DNA of 42,531 bases from Lachnospiraceae bacterium (GTDB taxonomy: Bacteria > Bacillota > Clostridia > Lachnospirales > Lachnospiraceae), in assembly GCA_029063085.1 (NCBI GenBank), contig JAIDOW010000017.1, positions 1 through 42,531 of the forward strand, given 5' to 3'. The notes under the pieces are model-generated. The model saw nothing but the letters and a program-made list of their open reading frames with translations, did not search any database and was not told the DNA's origin. Shown piece after piece: positions 9,018 through 17,112 of this stretch. Within the stretch, counting starts at the first letter, position 1. Each line of letters begins with the position of its first letter. The position numbers and the translations under genes are program-made.

Positions 9018-9706
9018 ACCAATTCCTCCATTTTGCGAATATCTCGTTTTCCTTCCCTGATCATCAGGTACATTATAAAACAGACTACCACAAACCAGAA
9101 TCCTGCATATCTGGTCTGATAAATCCAGCTATACTGTAATATACTAAATTCCGTCACCATACTTACAAAAACACCTAACCCGGCACATGCATAAATTCCG
9201 TCTTTTCCGGAAATCGTTCTTACCAGAATCAGACTTCCATATGCAGTAAGCAGGTACGGAACAAACAGATACAACACCGTTTCCAAAAGGTTTCCCCCTG
9301 CTAACAGGGCAAGAATCATTTCCAGAACAACGTTTGCTATGCCTACAATAACCATTCTTGCCAGAACCACACTCTTTAACGAAAATCTCGCAGACATTTC
9401 CAGTTCACTCATTCCCCATGTAATAGAACGAACACTTTCCGACACACCAACTACTGCAAGAAACGGCAGCATTGCAAGAACCGTACGAAACACCCATTCC
9501 CTGTAAAAACTTCCTATCACTACGGCTGTGCCGAGCAGGATAACGGATGCAATCCATTCCCATTTAGTAATGTAAAAACACTGCATCCACAATATGCTTC
9601 CGATATTCAAGGGAGGTAATTCTGTTTTTCGAAAAAATGCTCTTTTCCCGGCAGGTTTAGGTGCCTCATATATTTCTTTCAGCTGCTTTCTCATTTTCTG
9701 ATCCAT
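9008..9706 (-). CDS. Six-segment membrane protein, possible anti-sigma factor or ABC subunit
   Basis: A 232-residue protein with a cytoplasmic N-terminal stretch of about 45 residues and about six hydrophobic segments. The gene overlaps the ECF sigma gene by 41 bases and the ATPase gene by 10. Being encoded directly after the sigma factor suggests that the soluble N-terminus holds the sigma factor at the membrane, but no zinc-binding anti-sigma motif is present. An alternative is a second subunit of the transporter. I recognise no named family. Confidence 0.75.
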   Translation of the reverse strand: MDQKMRKQLKEIYEAPKPAGKRAFFRKTELPPLNIGSILWMQCFYITKWEWIASVILLGTAVVIGSFYREWVFRTVLAMLPFLAVVGVSESVRSITWGMSELEMSARFSLKSVVLARMVIVGIANVVLEMILALLAGGNLLETVLYLFVPYLLTAYGSLILVRTISGKDGIYACAGLGVFVSMVTEFSILQYSWIYQTRYAGFWFVVVCFIMYLMIREGKRDIRKMEELVWN

Positions 9707-10148
9707 CCGAAATTCTCCTTTCCATTTTTTTTAATACACTCTTTGTTTCCCTGTATAACGCAAATCTGGAAATTCCATAAAAGTTTGCCAGATCCGAAAC
9801 CGGAACCTCATTCACATACCGGAGCAGCACCAATTCCCTCTCATATTCTGTAGGCTCATGCAGTGCCTGCCTGAGTATGACCGAATCCAACAATGCACTT
9901 TCCATATCTTCACCGGGCAGATTATCTGAAAGCTCCAAAGGCTTCCTTTTCCGATATTCATCTATACAGAGATTTCTTGCAACGGTATATAAAAATGCCA
10001 GCGGCCGCCCGGTATTCTCTATCCCCCTGCTTTCAAAATATCTCAGGAAGGCTTCTTGTGTAATATCCTCAGCTAATTGTGTATGGCGGAGCTTGTAATA
10101 ACAATATCGGTAAACCCGGTCATACTGCTCCTCAAGATCGATTGACAT
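9666..10148 (-). CDS. ECF-type RNA polymerase sigma factor
   Basis: A 160-residue sigma-70 family protein of extracytoplasmic-function type. Region 2 is at about residues 5-70 (YYKLRHTQLAEDITQEAFLR and FLYTVARNLCIDEYRK). Region 4 is at about 95-150 (YERELVLLRYVNEVPVSDLA, then the helix-turn-helix with GISRFALYRETKSVLKKM). A good Shine-Dalgarno (AGGGAGG) precedes the ATG. It leads an operon with a membrane protein and an ABC transporter, so it probably controls its own operon in response to an envelope signal. No ECF-type promoter could be assigned with confidence. Confidence 0.9.
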   Translation of the reverse strand: MSIDLEEQYDRVYRYCYYKLRHTQLAEDITQEAFLRYFESRGIENTGRPLAFLYTVARNLCIDEYRKRKPLELSDNLPGEDMESALLDSVILRQALHEPTEYERELVLLRYVNEVPVSDLANFYGISRFALYRETKSVLKKMERRISDGSENEKAAERNI

Positions 10149-10338
10149 ACAAGATTTCCTCCCTTATATTGAGCACTTAATAAGCAGCTTGCTGCACATC
10201 TAGTGCGAAAATACACTTGTCCACTTAGCAATGCCTGAATACTTAGCGAGGTATTTCCAATCTCAGTGGGCATAGTGTTTCCTACATAATGTTTAACGGA
10301 TAACCCAGTTAAATGTGCGGAAATTTCTAAAATATTAT
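10149..10338. other. Leader/promoter region of the ECF sigma operon
   Basis: No gene is supported here; an open frame at 10073-10363 has no ribosome site and no recognisable content. An inverted repeat TTTAAC, 10 bases, GTTAAA lies around 10288-10309 and could be an operator. A short GCAGC/GCTGC palindrome is near 10173. Confidence 0.35.
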
Positions 10339-10383
10339 AAAAAAGTAACATTTGCCTAATCATACAACAAATGTTACTTTTTT
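10339..10383. terminator. Strong bidirectional terminator
   Basis: A 16-bp perfect inverted repeat (AAAAAAGTAACATTTG and complement) around a 13-base loop, ending in T runs on both strands. It follows the minus-strand HEAT-repeat gene. Confidence 0.88.
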
Positions 10384-10400
10384 ATCTCTATTTAACAAAC

Positions 10401-11945
10401 TTATGATTTCCTTGCATATTTCAGTTCCAGTTTTATCGTCTCATACTCATACTGGCTAAATTCCTTACGATGACACTCTATTTTTTGTTCAAGTTCATCT
10501 GCCAGTTCATTGGATGCGGAACAATACATGGATTTTACCCACATTCCTCTCCAGATTATGCTGTGGTACGGCTCCTCTTTTATTTCACATAAATCCAACA
10601 AACAGGACACCTTCTTCCAGCCTGGCTCTTTTACCAATAGCAGCAGTGCATACCGTTTCACATTTGGATTATTACTTTGCAGAAACGACTGCTTTAAAAA
10701 ATCCACTCCGTGATGAACTCCCCATTTCCTGCTGCTCATAAATGCTATTTTTATAAGGGCTGGCTCGTCTGCCTGAAGATATTTGGCATATAACTCCTGT
10801 CCCTCTTCCTTTAATAAATTTGATAAAGAAAGCAATGCCGCCTTCACCACTTTTGGCTGTCTGGATTGTAAATACGGCATTACATACTGCACATGGTCTT
10901 TATCCCCATTTTCTCCAATTCCCAAAACCGCTATATAAGACTCCCTTTTTTCCAATTCCGATAAATAGAAATCAACTATGGATATCTCCGTATGCTTCTC
11001 TATCATAAAACGTGCCAGTTCTCTGACTGCCTTACATTCATCCATTAGCAGCCCCTCTGCCCCATTCCATATATCCTTCCTGACCGAATACCACATTTCT
11101 GCCGCATACCGTCTGACTGCACTGCTTTTATCTCTTATATACCGGTTATAATCTGCTTCCTGTAATCCAAATCTCCCAATAATAGCATGTATCAATATCC
11201 TTTTTGCAAATATGGACTTTTCCTTTTGCATCACCATTTCCATTTTCGCCCTGTCAAAAACCTCATGCCTGCATATAAAGCGGTAAAAACCATTTCTAAC
11301 CGGAAGGGAATAGGATGTTATTTCGTTTAAATCCATTTCCGGTATGTATTCCTTCAACCGTTTCGCTATTGCATCGTTAATGTCCTGTAAATGCCGGTCA
11401 CTCCTCCGCATAGAATTTTTTACTTTGAGAACAGCCGGTAGTGATTGAAACAGCTCTACCGGCTGTGCATTGCCGGCTCTGGCAAGTGCACTCCGATAGG
11501 CTTCCTTCCGGACAGCCTCTACCCAGTCATTCATGCGAAGAATAAAATAGGGAAATGTATCCTCAACATTCTCCATGGATTTCACGCATTTCTGCCTAAA
11601 ATATCCGTTTGGATGAAAAGATCCAAGCACGATAAAAAAGTAATATTCCTGGTCTGTCAAATAGTTATAATCCTCTCTTGCAGTGTTCACATTGTTCCAG
11701 TTTACCTGAGAATAAAAATAATAATCAGTGTCCTCCCGAAAATGCTTATCTACCTGTATCATTTGCTTGATATCGAAATCAGATAATGCCTGTGCAATTT
11801 GGTTCATGACTGCCTGTTTTTTCTTCTTATTACGTGCAGCAAAAAAGGATTTATATAAGCCTATAAGCTGTGACAGTTCCATCTCTAAAACTCCACTATC
11901 CGGTTCTGATGAATGTTTATGATAATTTTTCCAAATCTTTATCAT
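10401..11945 (-). CDS. HEAT-repeat-like helical protein
   Basis: A 514-residue protein built almost entirely of helices in pairs. From about residue 110 onward there are repeating units such as WVEAVRKEAYRSALARAG, SSAVRRYAAEMWYSVRK, CKAVRELARFMIEKH, QPKVVKAALLSLSNLL and NPNVKRYALLLLVK. This is the pattern of HEAT or PBS-lyase-like repeats, which usually form protein-binding solenoids. It has no signal peptide. The partner and role are unknown. It is a single-gene unit with its own strong terminator. Confidence 0.75.
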   Translation of the reverse strand: MIKIWKNYHKHSSEPDSGVLEMELSQLIGLYKSFFAARNKKKKQAVMNQIAQALSDFDIKQMIQVDKHFREDTDYYFYSQVNWNNVNTAREDYNYLTDQEYYFFIVLGSFHPNGYFRQKCVKSMENVEDTFPYFILRMNDWVEAVRKEAYRSALARAGNAQPVELFQSLPAVLKVKNSMRRSDRHLQDINDAIAKRLKEYIPEMDLNEITSYSLPVRNGFYRFICRHEVFDRAKMEMVMQKEKSIFAKRILIHAIIGRFGLQEADYNRYIRDKSSAVRRYAAEMWYSVRKDIWNGAEGLLMDECKAVRELARFMIEKHTEISIVDFYLSELEKRESYIAVLGIGENGDKDHVQYVMPYLQSRQPKVVKAALLSLSNLLKEEGQELYAKYLQADEPALIKIAFMSSRKWGVHHGVDFLKQSFLQSNNPNVKRYALLLLVKEPGWKKVSCLLDLCEIKEEPYHSIIWRGMWVKSMYCSASNELADELEQKIECHRKEFSQYEYETIKLELKYARKS

Positions 11946-11973
11946 ATCTGCCCCTTTCCCTGCCTTTATTTCG

Positions 11974-12056
11974 TTTTATCATAATGAAACTCGCTGATGC
12001 TCGTGCAGGTCATCAACCTCCACTCTGCTTTAGTTGGTGACGTTTATCATAACATA
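11974..12056. repeat. Imperfect palindromic element, related to the one at 15918
   Basis: The plus strand can fold a 9-bp stem (GTCATCAAC with GTTGGTGAC, one G-U pair) around a 15-17 base loop. Read on the minus strand, it starts GTCACCAA and ends TTGATGACCTGC, the same two ends as the palindrome at 15918-15951. Copies of TTTATCATAA flank it (near 11975 and 12043). It has no coding content. It may be a small dispersed repeat or a structured leader. Confidence 0.45.
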
Positions 12057-12058
12057 AA

Positions 12059-12086
12059 AGGTGTCCAAATTGAACACCTTTTCCTT
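12059..12086. terminator. Rho-independent terminator
   Basis: The stem AAAGGTGT with ACACCTTT around a short loop, with T runs on both sides, directly follows the minus-strand metallophosphoesterase gene. Confidence 0.8.
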
Positions 12087-12093
12087 AACATTC

Positions 12094-12948
12094 TTATTTC
12101 TTACCCAACTCTACACATACGATTTCCGGTCTGTTAAAAATACGAACCGGTATGATACTATTTCCCAACCCTCTGCTCACGATCATGGAAGTATCATTTG
12201 CCTCATAAAGACCTTCTGTATATTCCGGGAAAAATCCCTGATCCGGTGCCACAATTCCACCTATCCACGGCAGTCTCACCTGCCCGCCATGGGCATGTCC
12301 GGCCAGTACCAGGTCCATTTTTGCATTACTATATGAAAGAAGGTTCTGCGGTTCATGAGCCAGAAGAACTGTAAATTTTTCTTCTGCTGATAAATCTTTC
12401 CTGCCATCGGAAATTAACTGCTGCAAAGTATTATCTACTAAATTAGAATCATCCAGTCCAAGCAAAAAAAAGCTGTCCTGTTTTACCCTGATTTCTTCTT
12501 TCCCATTATTAAGACAGTTTACCCCTTCCTGTTCTAACAGTTCCAGTAATACCGCTTCGGTATCCTCTCCCAGCCATTTTTCATGATTCCCCGTTACATA
12601 ATACACCGGTGCCATCAAAACGGCACCACGGATGAATTCCATCGCCTTTTCCATATCCGTATGATTGCTGTCCACCAGATCCCCTGTTACCACAATCAAA
12701 TCGGGGTTACAGACCTTGATCTTTTCTAACAGTCTTTTCTGATTTTTTCCAAATCGCTTGTTATGTAAATCAGAAATCTGTACAATCCGATAGCCATCTA
12801 AATCTTCTCCGATTTTATCCGTTTCGAATACATACTGGGACGTAACTAAGGCATTGTTCTGCCAGAAGAAGAAAAGAAGCAGGCATATACTAATACCAAA
12901 TATCCATATACATTTTTTCATCCGTTTCTTTTGGGAATGCTCTGCCAT
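12094..12948 (-). CDS. Membrane-anchored metallophosphoesterase (YkuE/YaeI-like)
   Basis: A 284-residue phosphoesterase. Residues about 12-32 form one membrane anchor, with the catalytic domain presumably outside. The metal-binding motifs of the calcineurin-like family are complete and in order: ISDLHN, TGDLVDS, GNHEKW, LLAHEP and AGHAHGGQ. Members of this subgroup act on envelope lipids such as UDP-diacylglucosamine-like substrates, or on unknown phosphodiesters; the substrate here is not predictable. It is a single gene with its own terminator. Confidence 0.9.
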   Translation of the reverse strand: MAEHSQKKRMKKCIWIFGISICLLLFFFWQNNALVTSQYVFETDKIGEDLDGYRIVQISDLHNKRFGKNQKRLLEKIKVCNPDLIVVTGDLVDSNHTDMEKAMEFIRGAVLMAPVYYVTGNHEKWLGEDTEAVLLELLEQEGVNCLNNGKEEIRVKQDSFFLLGLDDSNLVDNTLQQLISDGRKDLSAEEKFTVLLAHEPQNLLSYSNAKMDLVLAGHAHGGQVRLPWIGGIVAPDQGFFPEYTEGLYEANDTSMIVSRGLGNSIIPVRIFNRPEIVCVELGKK

Positions 12949-12992
12949 TCGTTATTCCTCATTACTAATTTTTTGATTCTTATATTTTATCA

Positions 12993-13264
12993 TTAATGCC
13001 CCTCTATATTGTCTGCAAAAGGTGCCAAATCCATATAATATATCAAAAAACACTCCTCATCCTCATCGGGTATTTTCAACATATCATAAACACGAGATAA
13101 ATATCCGTACTCTTCATGTGCTTTTTTCACATCTGATAATTTCTCAATTTGGAAACTCCACTCATCCATATCAGCATAATCTTTAAGATATTTCAATCAA
13201 ACTAATTCTAAATATTCATTGTACTAGCGTGTTAAATTATAGCATAATATTTGTTGCTCTGCAT
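12993..13264 (-). pseudogene. Remnant of a small gene, 67-residue readable 3' part
   Basis: The last 67 residues (beginning LKDYADMDEWSFQIEKL, ending LAPFADNIEGH) read cleanly, but the only start is a TTG directly after a stop codon and without a ribosome site. About 70 bases upstream, a good site (GAAGGAG) precedes ATG at 13264, which opens only ten codons (MQSNKYYAII) before a stop. This looks like a gene broken by an internal deletion. The acidic, aromatic-rich sequence resembles small immunity-type proteins, but no family is certain. Confidence 0.45.
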
Positions 13265-13419
13265 TAAAATTCTCCTTCACAGTAGCCGCCAAATGTATAT
13301 GCAGACATTCTTACTTGGCTCGTTGCTCGAGGAAATTAAAGCCGTCCTAATAAACGAAAAATAATCTCATAACTAAAATGCGAATGACCAAAAAATATTA
13401 CGAAAGGTAATACCTTCAC
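13265..13419. other. Intergenic, no gene seen
   Basis: AT-rich DNA between the broken gene and the end of the ABC permease gene. No convincing promoter, terminator or reading frame was found. Confidence 0.4.
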
Positions 13420-14112
13420 CTATTCCAATCCATATTTTCTGTATGCAATGATAAACAATGTACTAAAAAGTAACACATTTGCCACCATGATACAGATATT
13501 ATCAATCCCAAGATGCATGGAACCGATCCGGTTAAGCATAATGCTGATTTGTTCTGAATATATGAATTTTGCTATCTTCCCGATTGTAGTATTAAACATT
13601 GACAGCATCGGCATAAATGAAAAAATCATCATAACAGGTACTGCAACCGAAGACGCCATGATCTGTGTTTTACTCCAGATACCGATTGCTGCTCCTATCA
13701 GTACAGATGCCAAAATACCAATTGCCATAATCATTATAAAATAAAGTCTTTCCTGTGGTTTGTAACTGCCGGCCATACAGATTACCACTGTCCCCATCAT
13801 GCAGGCAGCCCAAATATAACTTCCGATTCCCAATAAATACTGGTGCGGTTTTACATTCGACATCATCAATACACGAAGCGTATTTTTTTCTTTCTCCTCT
13901 GCTATCACAGCCGCCATACTTGTCAACGGTGCCATTCCTATGTACATGACAGCAAACAAATTCACAAAAAAATTTTCCGGCATCCCATCTATTTTTATTG
14001 CATTATTCATGATCAGAGTGAGAACCGGAAACATGATAAACTGAATTAAGACCGTTTTGTTTCCCCATGTATCTTTTAATTGTTTTTTCAAAATAGCAGC
14101 AATATTATTCAT
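13420..14112 (-). CDS. ABC-2 type transporter permease
   Basis: A 230-residue membrane protein. Six hydrophobic segments are visible, and the EEKEKNTLRVLMMS segment after the second one is the usual cytoplasmic coupling region of ABC-2 permeases. Its start overlaps the ATPase gene by 8 bases. With the ATPase, the DUF3021-like protein and the LytTR protein upstream it forms one operon. Transporters in such LytTR operons often export or resist a peptide; the substrate is unknown. Confidence 0.88.
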   Translation of the reverse strand: MNNIAAILKKQLKDTWGNKTVLIQFIMFPVLTLIMNNAIKIDGMPENFFVNLFAVMYIGMAPLTSMAAVIAEEKEKNTLRVLMMSNVKPHQYLLGIGSYIWAACMMGTVVICMAGSYKPQERLYFIMIMAIGILASVLIGAAIGIWSKTQIMASSVAVPVMMIFSFMPMLSMFNTTIGKIAKFIYSEQISIMLNRIGSMHLGIDNICIMVANVLLFSTLFIIAYRKYGLE

Positions 14113-14962
14113 AGCAGTCCAGCTCCTTTCCTGTCAGTTGGGTAAAAACGCTTTCAAGCGTTGGCTCCGTAGAATGTATTGCTTCAATGGCATCTTTTTC
14201 CAAATATTCCTTCATTTGAAGAGCAGAGGCACTGCTGTTTTCCAGTAAAACCATCTCTCCATCTTTCAAAGTCACCCGGAACTTATTTAGATAATTATAT
14301 TTTCTGCAAATATCCACTGGTTTTCCATATTCTATAATCTGTCCTTCATTTAACAGTGCCACTTGGTCACAGAGACTTTCCGCTTCAAACATATTATGCG
14401 TTGTAAGAAAGATTGTCGTCCCTCTCTCCCTCTGCTCTGACAAAACGGTATGTATTTCTTTTGTCGTAACAGGGTCCAGTCCAGAAGTCGGTTCATCAAG
14501 AAATAATATTTCCGCATGATTCATTAGTGCCCTTGCCAGAGATAATCTGTTTTTCATGCCTTTTGAAAGTTTTGAAACTGCCTTATTACGGTCATCATAC
14601 AATTCGATTCTTTTCAGAATCTCTGCAATTCTTTTATGCGGAACATGATAAATATCCGCATAAAACAACAAATTATCATATACTGATAACCGGTCATATA
14701 ATCCAAAGCTGTCCATCATGATTCCGATTTTTCCATGCTCCAAAACACTTAACTCTCTTGTATCTTTTCCCAAAATGCCTGCATATCCGCTATCCTGCAC
14801 CAATTGTCCCGTAAGAATTTTAATCAACGTGGTTTTTCCCGCTCCCGACGGACCTAACAGTCCAAAAATTTCTCCTTTTTGTATTTCAAAAGTAACCGTG
14901 TCCAAAATTTGCTTCCCTGCAAATCTGATGGAAAGCTCCCTTGCTGTCATCGCATTTCTCAT
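14105..14962 (-). CDS. ABC transporter ATP-binding protein (drug/peptide export type)
   Basis: A 285-residue ATPase. Walker A is GPSGAGKTT, the signature is LSKGMKNRLSLARAL, Walker B is ILFLDEPTSGLD, and the switch His is in LTTHNM. The extra C-terminal ~70 residues, ending LESVFTQLTGKEL, are typical of the DrrA/CcmA-type exporter subfamily. It overlaps both neighbours (permease by 8 bases, DUF3021-like gene by 4), so the operon is translationally coupled. Confidence 0.92.
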   Translation of the reverse strand: MRNAMTARELSIRFAGKQILDTVTFEIQKGEIFGLLGPSGAGKTTLIKILTGQLVQDSGYAGILGKDTRELSVLEHGKIGIMMDSFGLYDRLSVYDNLLFYADIYHVPHKRIAEILKRIELYDDRNKAVSKLSKGMKNRLSLARALMNHAEILFLDEPTSGLDPVTTKEIHTVLSEQRERGTTIFLTTHNMFEAESLCDQVALLNEGQIIEYGKPVDICRKYNYLNKFRVTLKDGEMVLLENSSASALQMKEYLEKDAIEAIHSTEPTLESVFTQLTGKELDCYE

Positions 14963-15441
14963 TTTATTTTTCCTCCCTCTGCTTTCAATCTTTTAAGTGC
15001 TTCTTCCATTTGCTTGTTCTCTGTCTTTTCCTTTATTATCATTACCAGATAACTTACAGCAAACGATATTCCAAAACAAATCAAGAACATCACCCATGGC
15101 TGCCACATATTTGCCGGAAACCAATGAAATATTATCACAAAAGCAGCTATTACCATGACGATTACCGTCAGCATGCAAATCGTCCTTAGCCAAATCGGCA
15201 TTTTTTTAATAAAAATATCCGTAAAGAACACAAACCGGATACCTACTATTAAAACAGATACACATAAAAACTGAAAAGCAACCTTTGCAGGAATGCCTTT
15301 GTTTCCCAGCTCAAACATAGCAGAAAAACCCTTTGCAGACTCCCCAAATATAAGACAAAAAGCATTCAGCGTCAGCATTGCAAATCCAAATACAATAAAT
15401 ACCTGCCCTATATAATCAAAAATGGTTTTCTTTTCTTCCAT
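14959..15441 (-). CDS. DUF3021-like four-segment membrane protein
   Basis: A 160-residue protein with four hydrophobic segments (about 12-35, 50-72, 83-105, 112-135) and a charged C-terminal tail. Small four-segment proteins of this kind are paired with receiver-less LytTR proteins in many Firmicutes. In the streptococcal LytTR regulatory systems (HdrRM, BrsRM) the membrane partner inhibits the regulator. By analogy this protein may restrain the adjacent LytTR protein. The start codon follows the LytTR stop directly. Confidence 0.8.
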   Translation of the reverse strand: MEEKKTIFDYIGQVFIVFGFAMLTLNAFCLIFGESAKGFSAMFELGNKGIPAKVAFQFLCVSVLIVGIRFVFFTDIFIKKMPIWLRTICMLTVIVMVIAAFVIIFHWFPANMWQPWVMFLICFGISFAVSYLVMIIKEKTENKQMEEALKRLKAEGGKIK

Positions 15442-15882
15442 TTATATCACCCCCAATCTTTTTTTCAATTCATCGGCGTACTGCCTTGACGCAATAATCT
15501 GCTCACCGTTGGACATCGTAACACGAATTTTTCTGTTAATATCCGCTTTCAGGGACTGGATATTTTGCAAATGGATAAGAAATGATTTACTCACCCGGAA
15601 AAACCCATATTCCTCAAGCTGCTGCTCTAATTCATATAACCGGAATTCCGATTCGTATACTTCATCAGATGTATAGATAAAACATCTCCTATCCACGCTT
15701 TCTATATATATGATCCGTGCAACATCCAGTAAATGGGTTTCACCATCTTTTTTTGCTGTCATTTGATGATTCATCATTCGCAGGGTTGCTAATAATTTCT
15801 CCACATCGGCTGTCAGCTGTTTGCAGGTAACAGAAATGTTTAAATCCTCCGCCTTTTCATCAACAATAATCTCTATCTTCAA
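15442..15882 (-). CDS. LytTR DNA-binding regulator without receiver domain
   Basis: A 146-residue protein. The N-terminal ~45 residues are not a receiver. From residue ~50 the LytTR domain is clear: LLDVARIIYIESVDRRCFIYT, YELEQQLEEYGFFRVSKSFLIHLQNI and MSNGEQIIASRQYADELKKRL. It is the first gene of the operon with the DUF3021-like protein and the ABC transporter, and probably activates it. The palindrome at 15918-15946 lies just upstream of a possible -10. Confidence 0.9.
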   Translation of the reverse strand: MKIEIIVDEKAEDLNISVTCKQLTADVEKLLATLRMMNHQMTAKKDGETHLLDVARIIYIESVDRRCFIYTSDEVYESEFRLYELEQQLEEYGFFRVSKSFLIHLQNIQSLKADINRKIRVTMSNGEQIIASRQYADELKKRLGVI

Positions 15883-15917
15883 AATCTCTCCGCCTTTCCA
15901 ATTTTACTATATCATAT

Positions 15918-15946
15918 GTCACCAATTTTCAAAGAAAATTGATGAC
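15918..15946. promoter_or_regulatory. 29-bp near-perfect palindrome upstream of the LytTR operon
   Basis: GTCACCAATTTTC, AAA, GAAAATTGATGAC pairs 12 of 13 positions. It lies 36 bases upstream of the LytTR start codon, next to a possible TATAGT -10 on the minus strand. It may be the operator of the local regulator. Its two ends match those of the element at 12009-12044. Confidence 0.55.
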
Positions 15947-16081
15947 CTGCTTCACCTGCTCTTTGTACATATTACACCCCTTAAGAAATGTTTATCAATC
16001 CCCTTAAACATATGATGCCCATTTTGATACATAAGCTGCCATTTCTCTGGATTCAATAAAAAAGAACTTACCTCGTTTTGA

Positions 16082-16151
16082 TGTAACTATTGACATTACA
16101 CCACTTCAGTGTTATAGTATCTTTACCAGTTGTAATAATAGTCATTACAAC
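16082..16151 (+). promoter_or_regulatory. Sigma-A promoter flanked by twin operators of the sirtuin operon
   Basis: TTGACA (16090-16095), a 17-bp spacer and TATAGT (16113-16118) form a good vegetative promoter. One palindrome, TGTAAC-N7-ATTACA (16082-16100), overlaps the -35. A perfect one, GTTGTAAT-N7-ATTACAAC (16129-16151), lies just after the -10. Both have the same arms and the same 7-base centre, which suggests a dimeric repressor binding twice. A weaker TTACAC-N7-GTGTTA lies between them. Confidence 0.75.
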
Positions 16152-16179
16152 AAAGAATATTTTTTAGGAGATACTTATT

Positions 16180-17112
16180 ATGAAAATTCCAATGGTTTAT
16201 GCAAATGATTATTTTTTTCAAGATATTCCTTATGAAGAGCAAATCAGGCTTGCTGCCAAAATGATCAAAGCTTCCGATATGGTACTGATCGGTGCTGGTG
16301 CCGGTGCCTCTGCTGCTGCCGGACTCACGTACAGTGGAAAACGGTTTACCGTAAATTTTTCGGAATTTATAGAAAAATACGATTTCGCAAATATGCCGGA
16401 TATGTATGCAGCAGGATTTTATCCCTTCCCCACCGAGGAAGCAAAATGGGGATACTGGTCAAAACACAGCATGATAAACCGTTTTCTGCCGCCTGCCCTT
16501 CCTCTGTATCAGATGCTTTATCAAATGGTACAGGGTAAAGAACATTTTGTTTTAACAACCAATGTGGACCATCAGTTCCTGAAAGCCGGCTTTGCCGACG
16601 AAAACATTTTTGCAACACAAGGGGATTACGGTATGATACAATGTGAAAAAGGCTGTCATGCAAAAACCTATGATGCAGAAGAATTGTTCCAGCAGATGGA
16701 GCAGGCAAGACATGACTGCGTCATCCCCTCTTACATGGTTCCCAAATGTCCTGTCTGCGGCGGCAATATGGCTATGCATCTCCGCTGTGACCAATATTTT
16801 GTGGAGGATAAACACTGGCATGAAGCAGCTGCACGGTATGAAGCATTTCTTGAGCGTATGGCTAACCAAAAGACTGTATTATTGGAACTGGGGGTGGGAT
16901 TCAACACACCTGCCATCATTCGTTTTCCTTTTGAGAAAATGATGCGGGAATATCATCATTTTTCCCTTATCCGCTTGAACCTGAAGGAAGCCTTTATTCC
17001 AAAGAGCTTCAAAGAAAGAGCAGTGGGCATCAATATGGATATGGAACAGGTAATGGCCGACCTATGCAAAAAATTGAATGTTGAGGTGATGAAAATAAAT
17101 GAAGCAAAATGA
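16180..17112 (+). CDS. SirTM-type (class M) sirtuin, predicted protein ADP-ribosyltransferase
   Basis: A 310-residue NAD-dependent sirtuin. The NAD-binding stretch is GAGAGASAAAGLTYSGKRF, close to the class M form. The active-site segment is TTNVDHQF. Two zinc-binding pairs follow (CEKGC and CPVCGG). LELGVGFNTPAI forms the second NAD-contact region. Class M sirtuins in staphylococci and streptococci ADP-ribosylate a lipoylated GcvH-like carrier instead of deacetylating, and their macrodomain partner reverses the mark. Here the macrodomain gene overlaps by 14 bases, but GcvH-L and LplA2 genes are absent from the window, so the target is unknown. AGGAG precedes the ATG. Confidence 0.88.
   Translation: MKIPMVYANDYFFQDIPYEEQIRLAAKMIKASDMVLIGAGAGASAAAGLTYSGKRFTVNFSEFIEKYDFANMPDMYAAGFYPFPTEEAKWGYWSKHSMINRFLPPALPLYQMLYQMVQGKEHFVLTTNVDHQFLKAGFADENIFATQGDYGMIQCEKGCHAKTYDAEELFQQMEQARHDCVIPSYMVPKCPVCGGNMAMHLRCDQYFVEDKHWHEAAARYEAFLERMANQKTVLLELGVGFNTPAIIRFPFEKMMREYHHFSLIRLNLKEAFIPKSFKERAVGINMDMEQVMADLCKKLNVEVMKINEAK

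Noticed and set aside
10073-10363. 96-codon minus-strand open frame upstream of the ECF sigma gene
   Set aside because: It overlaps the sigma gene start, has no ribosome site and a low-complexity product unlike a protein family.
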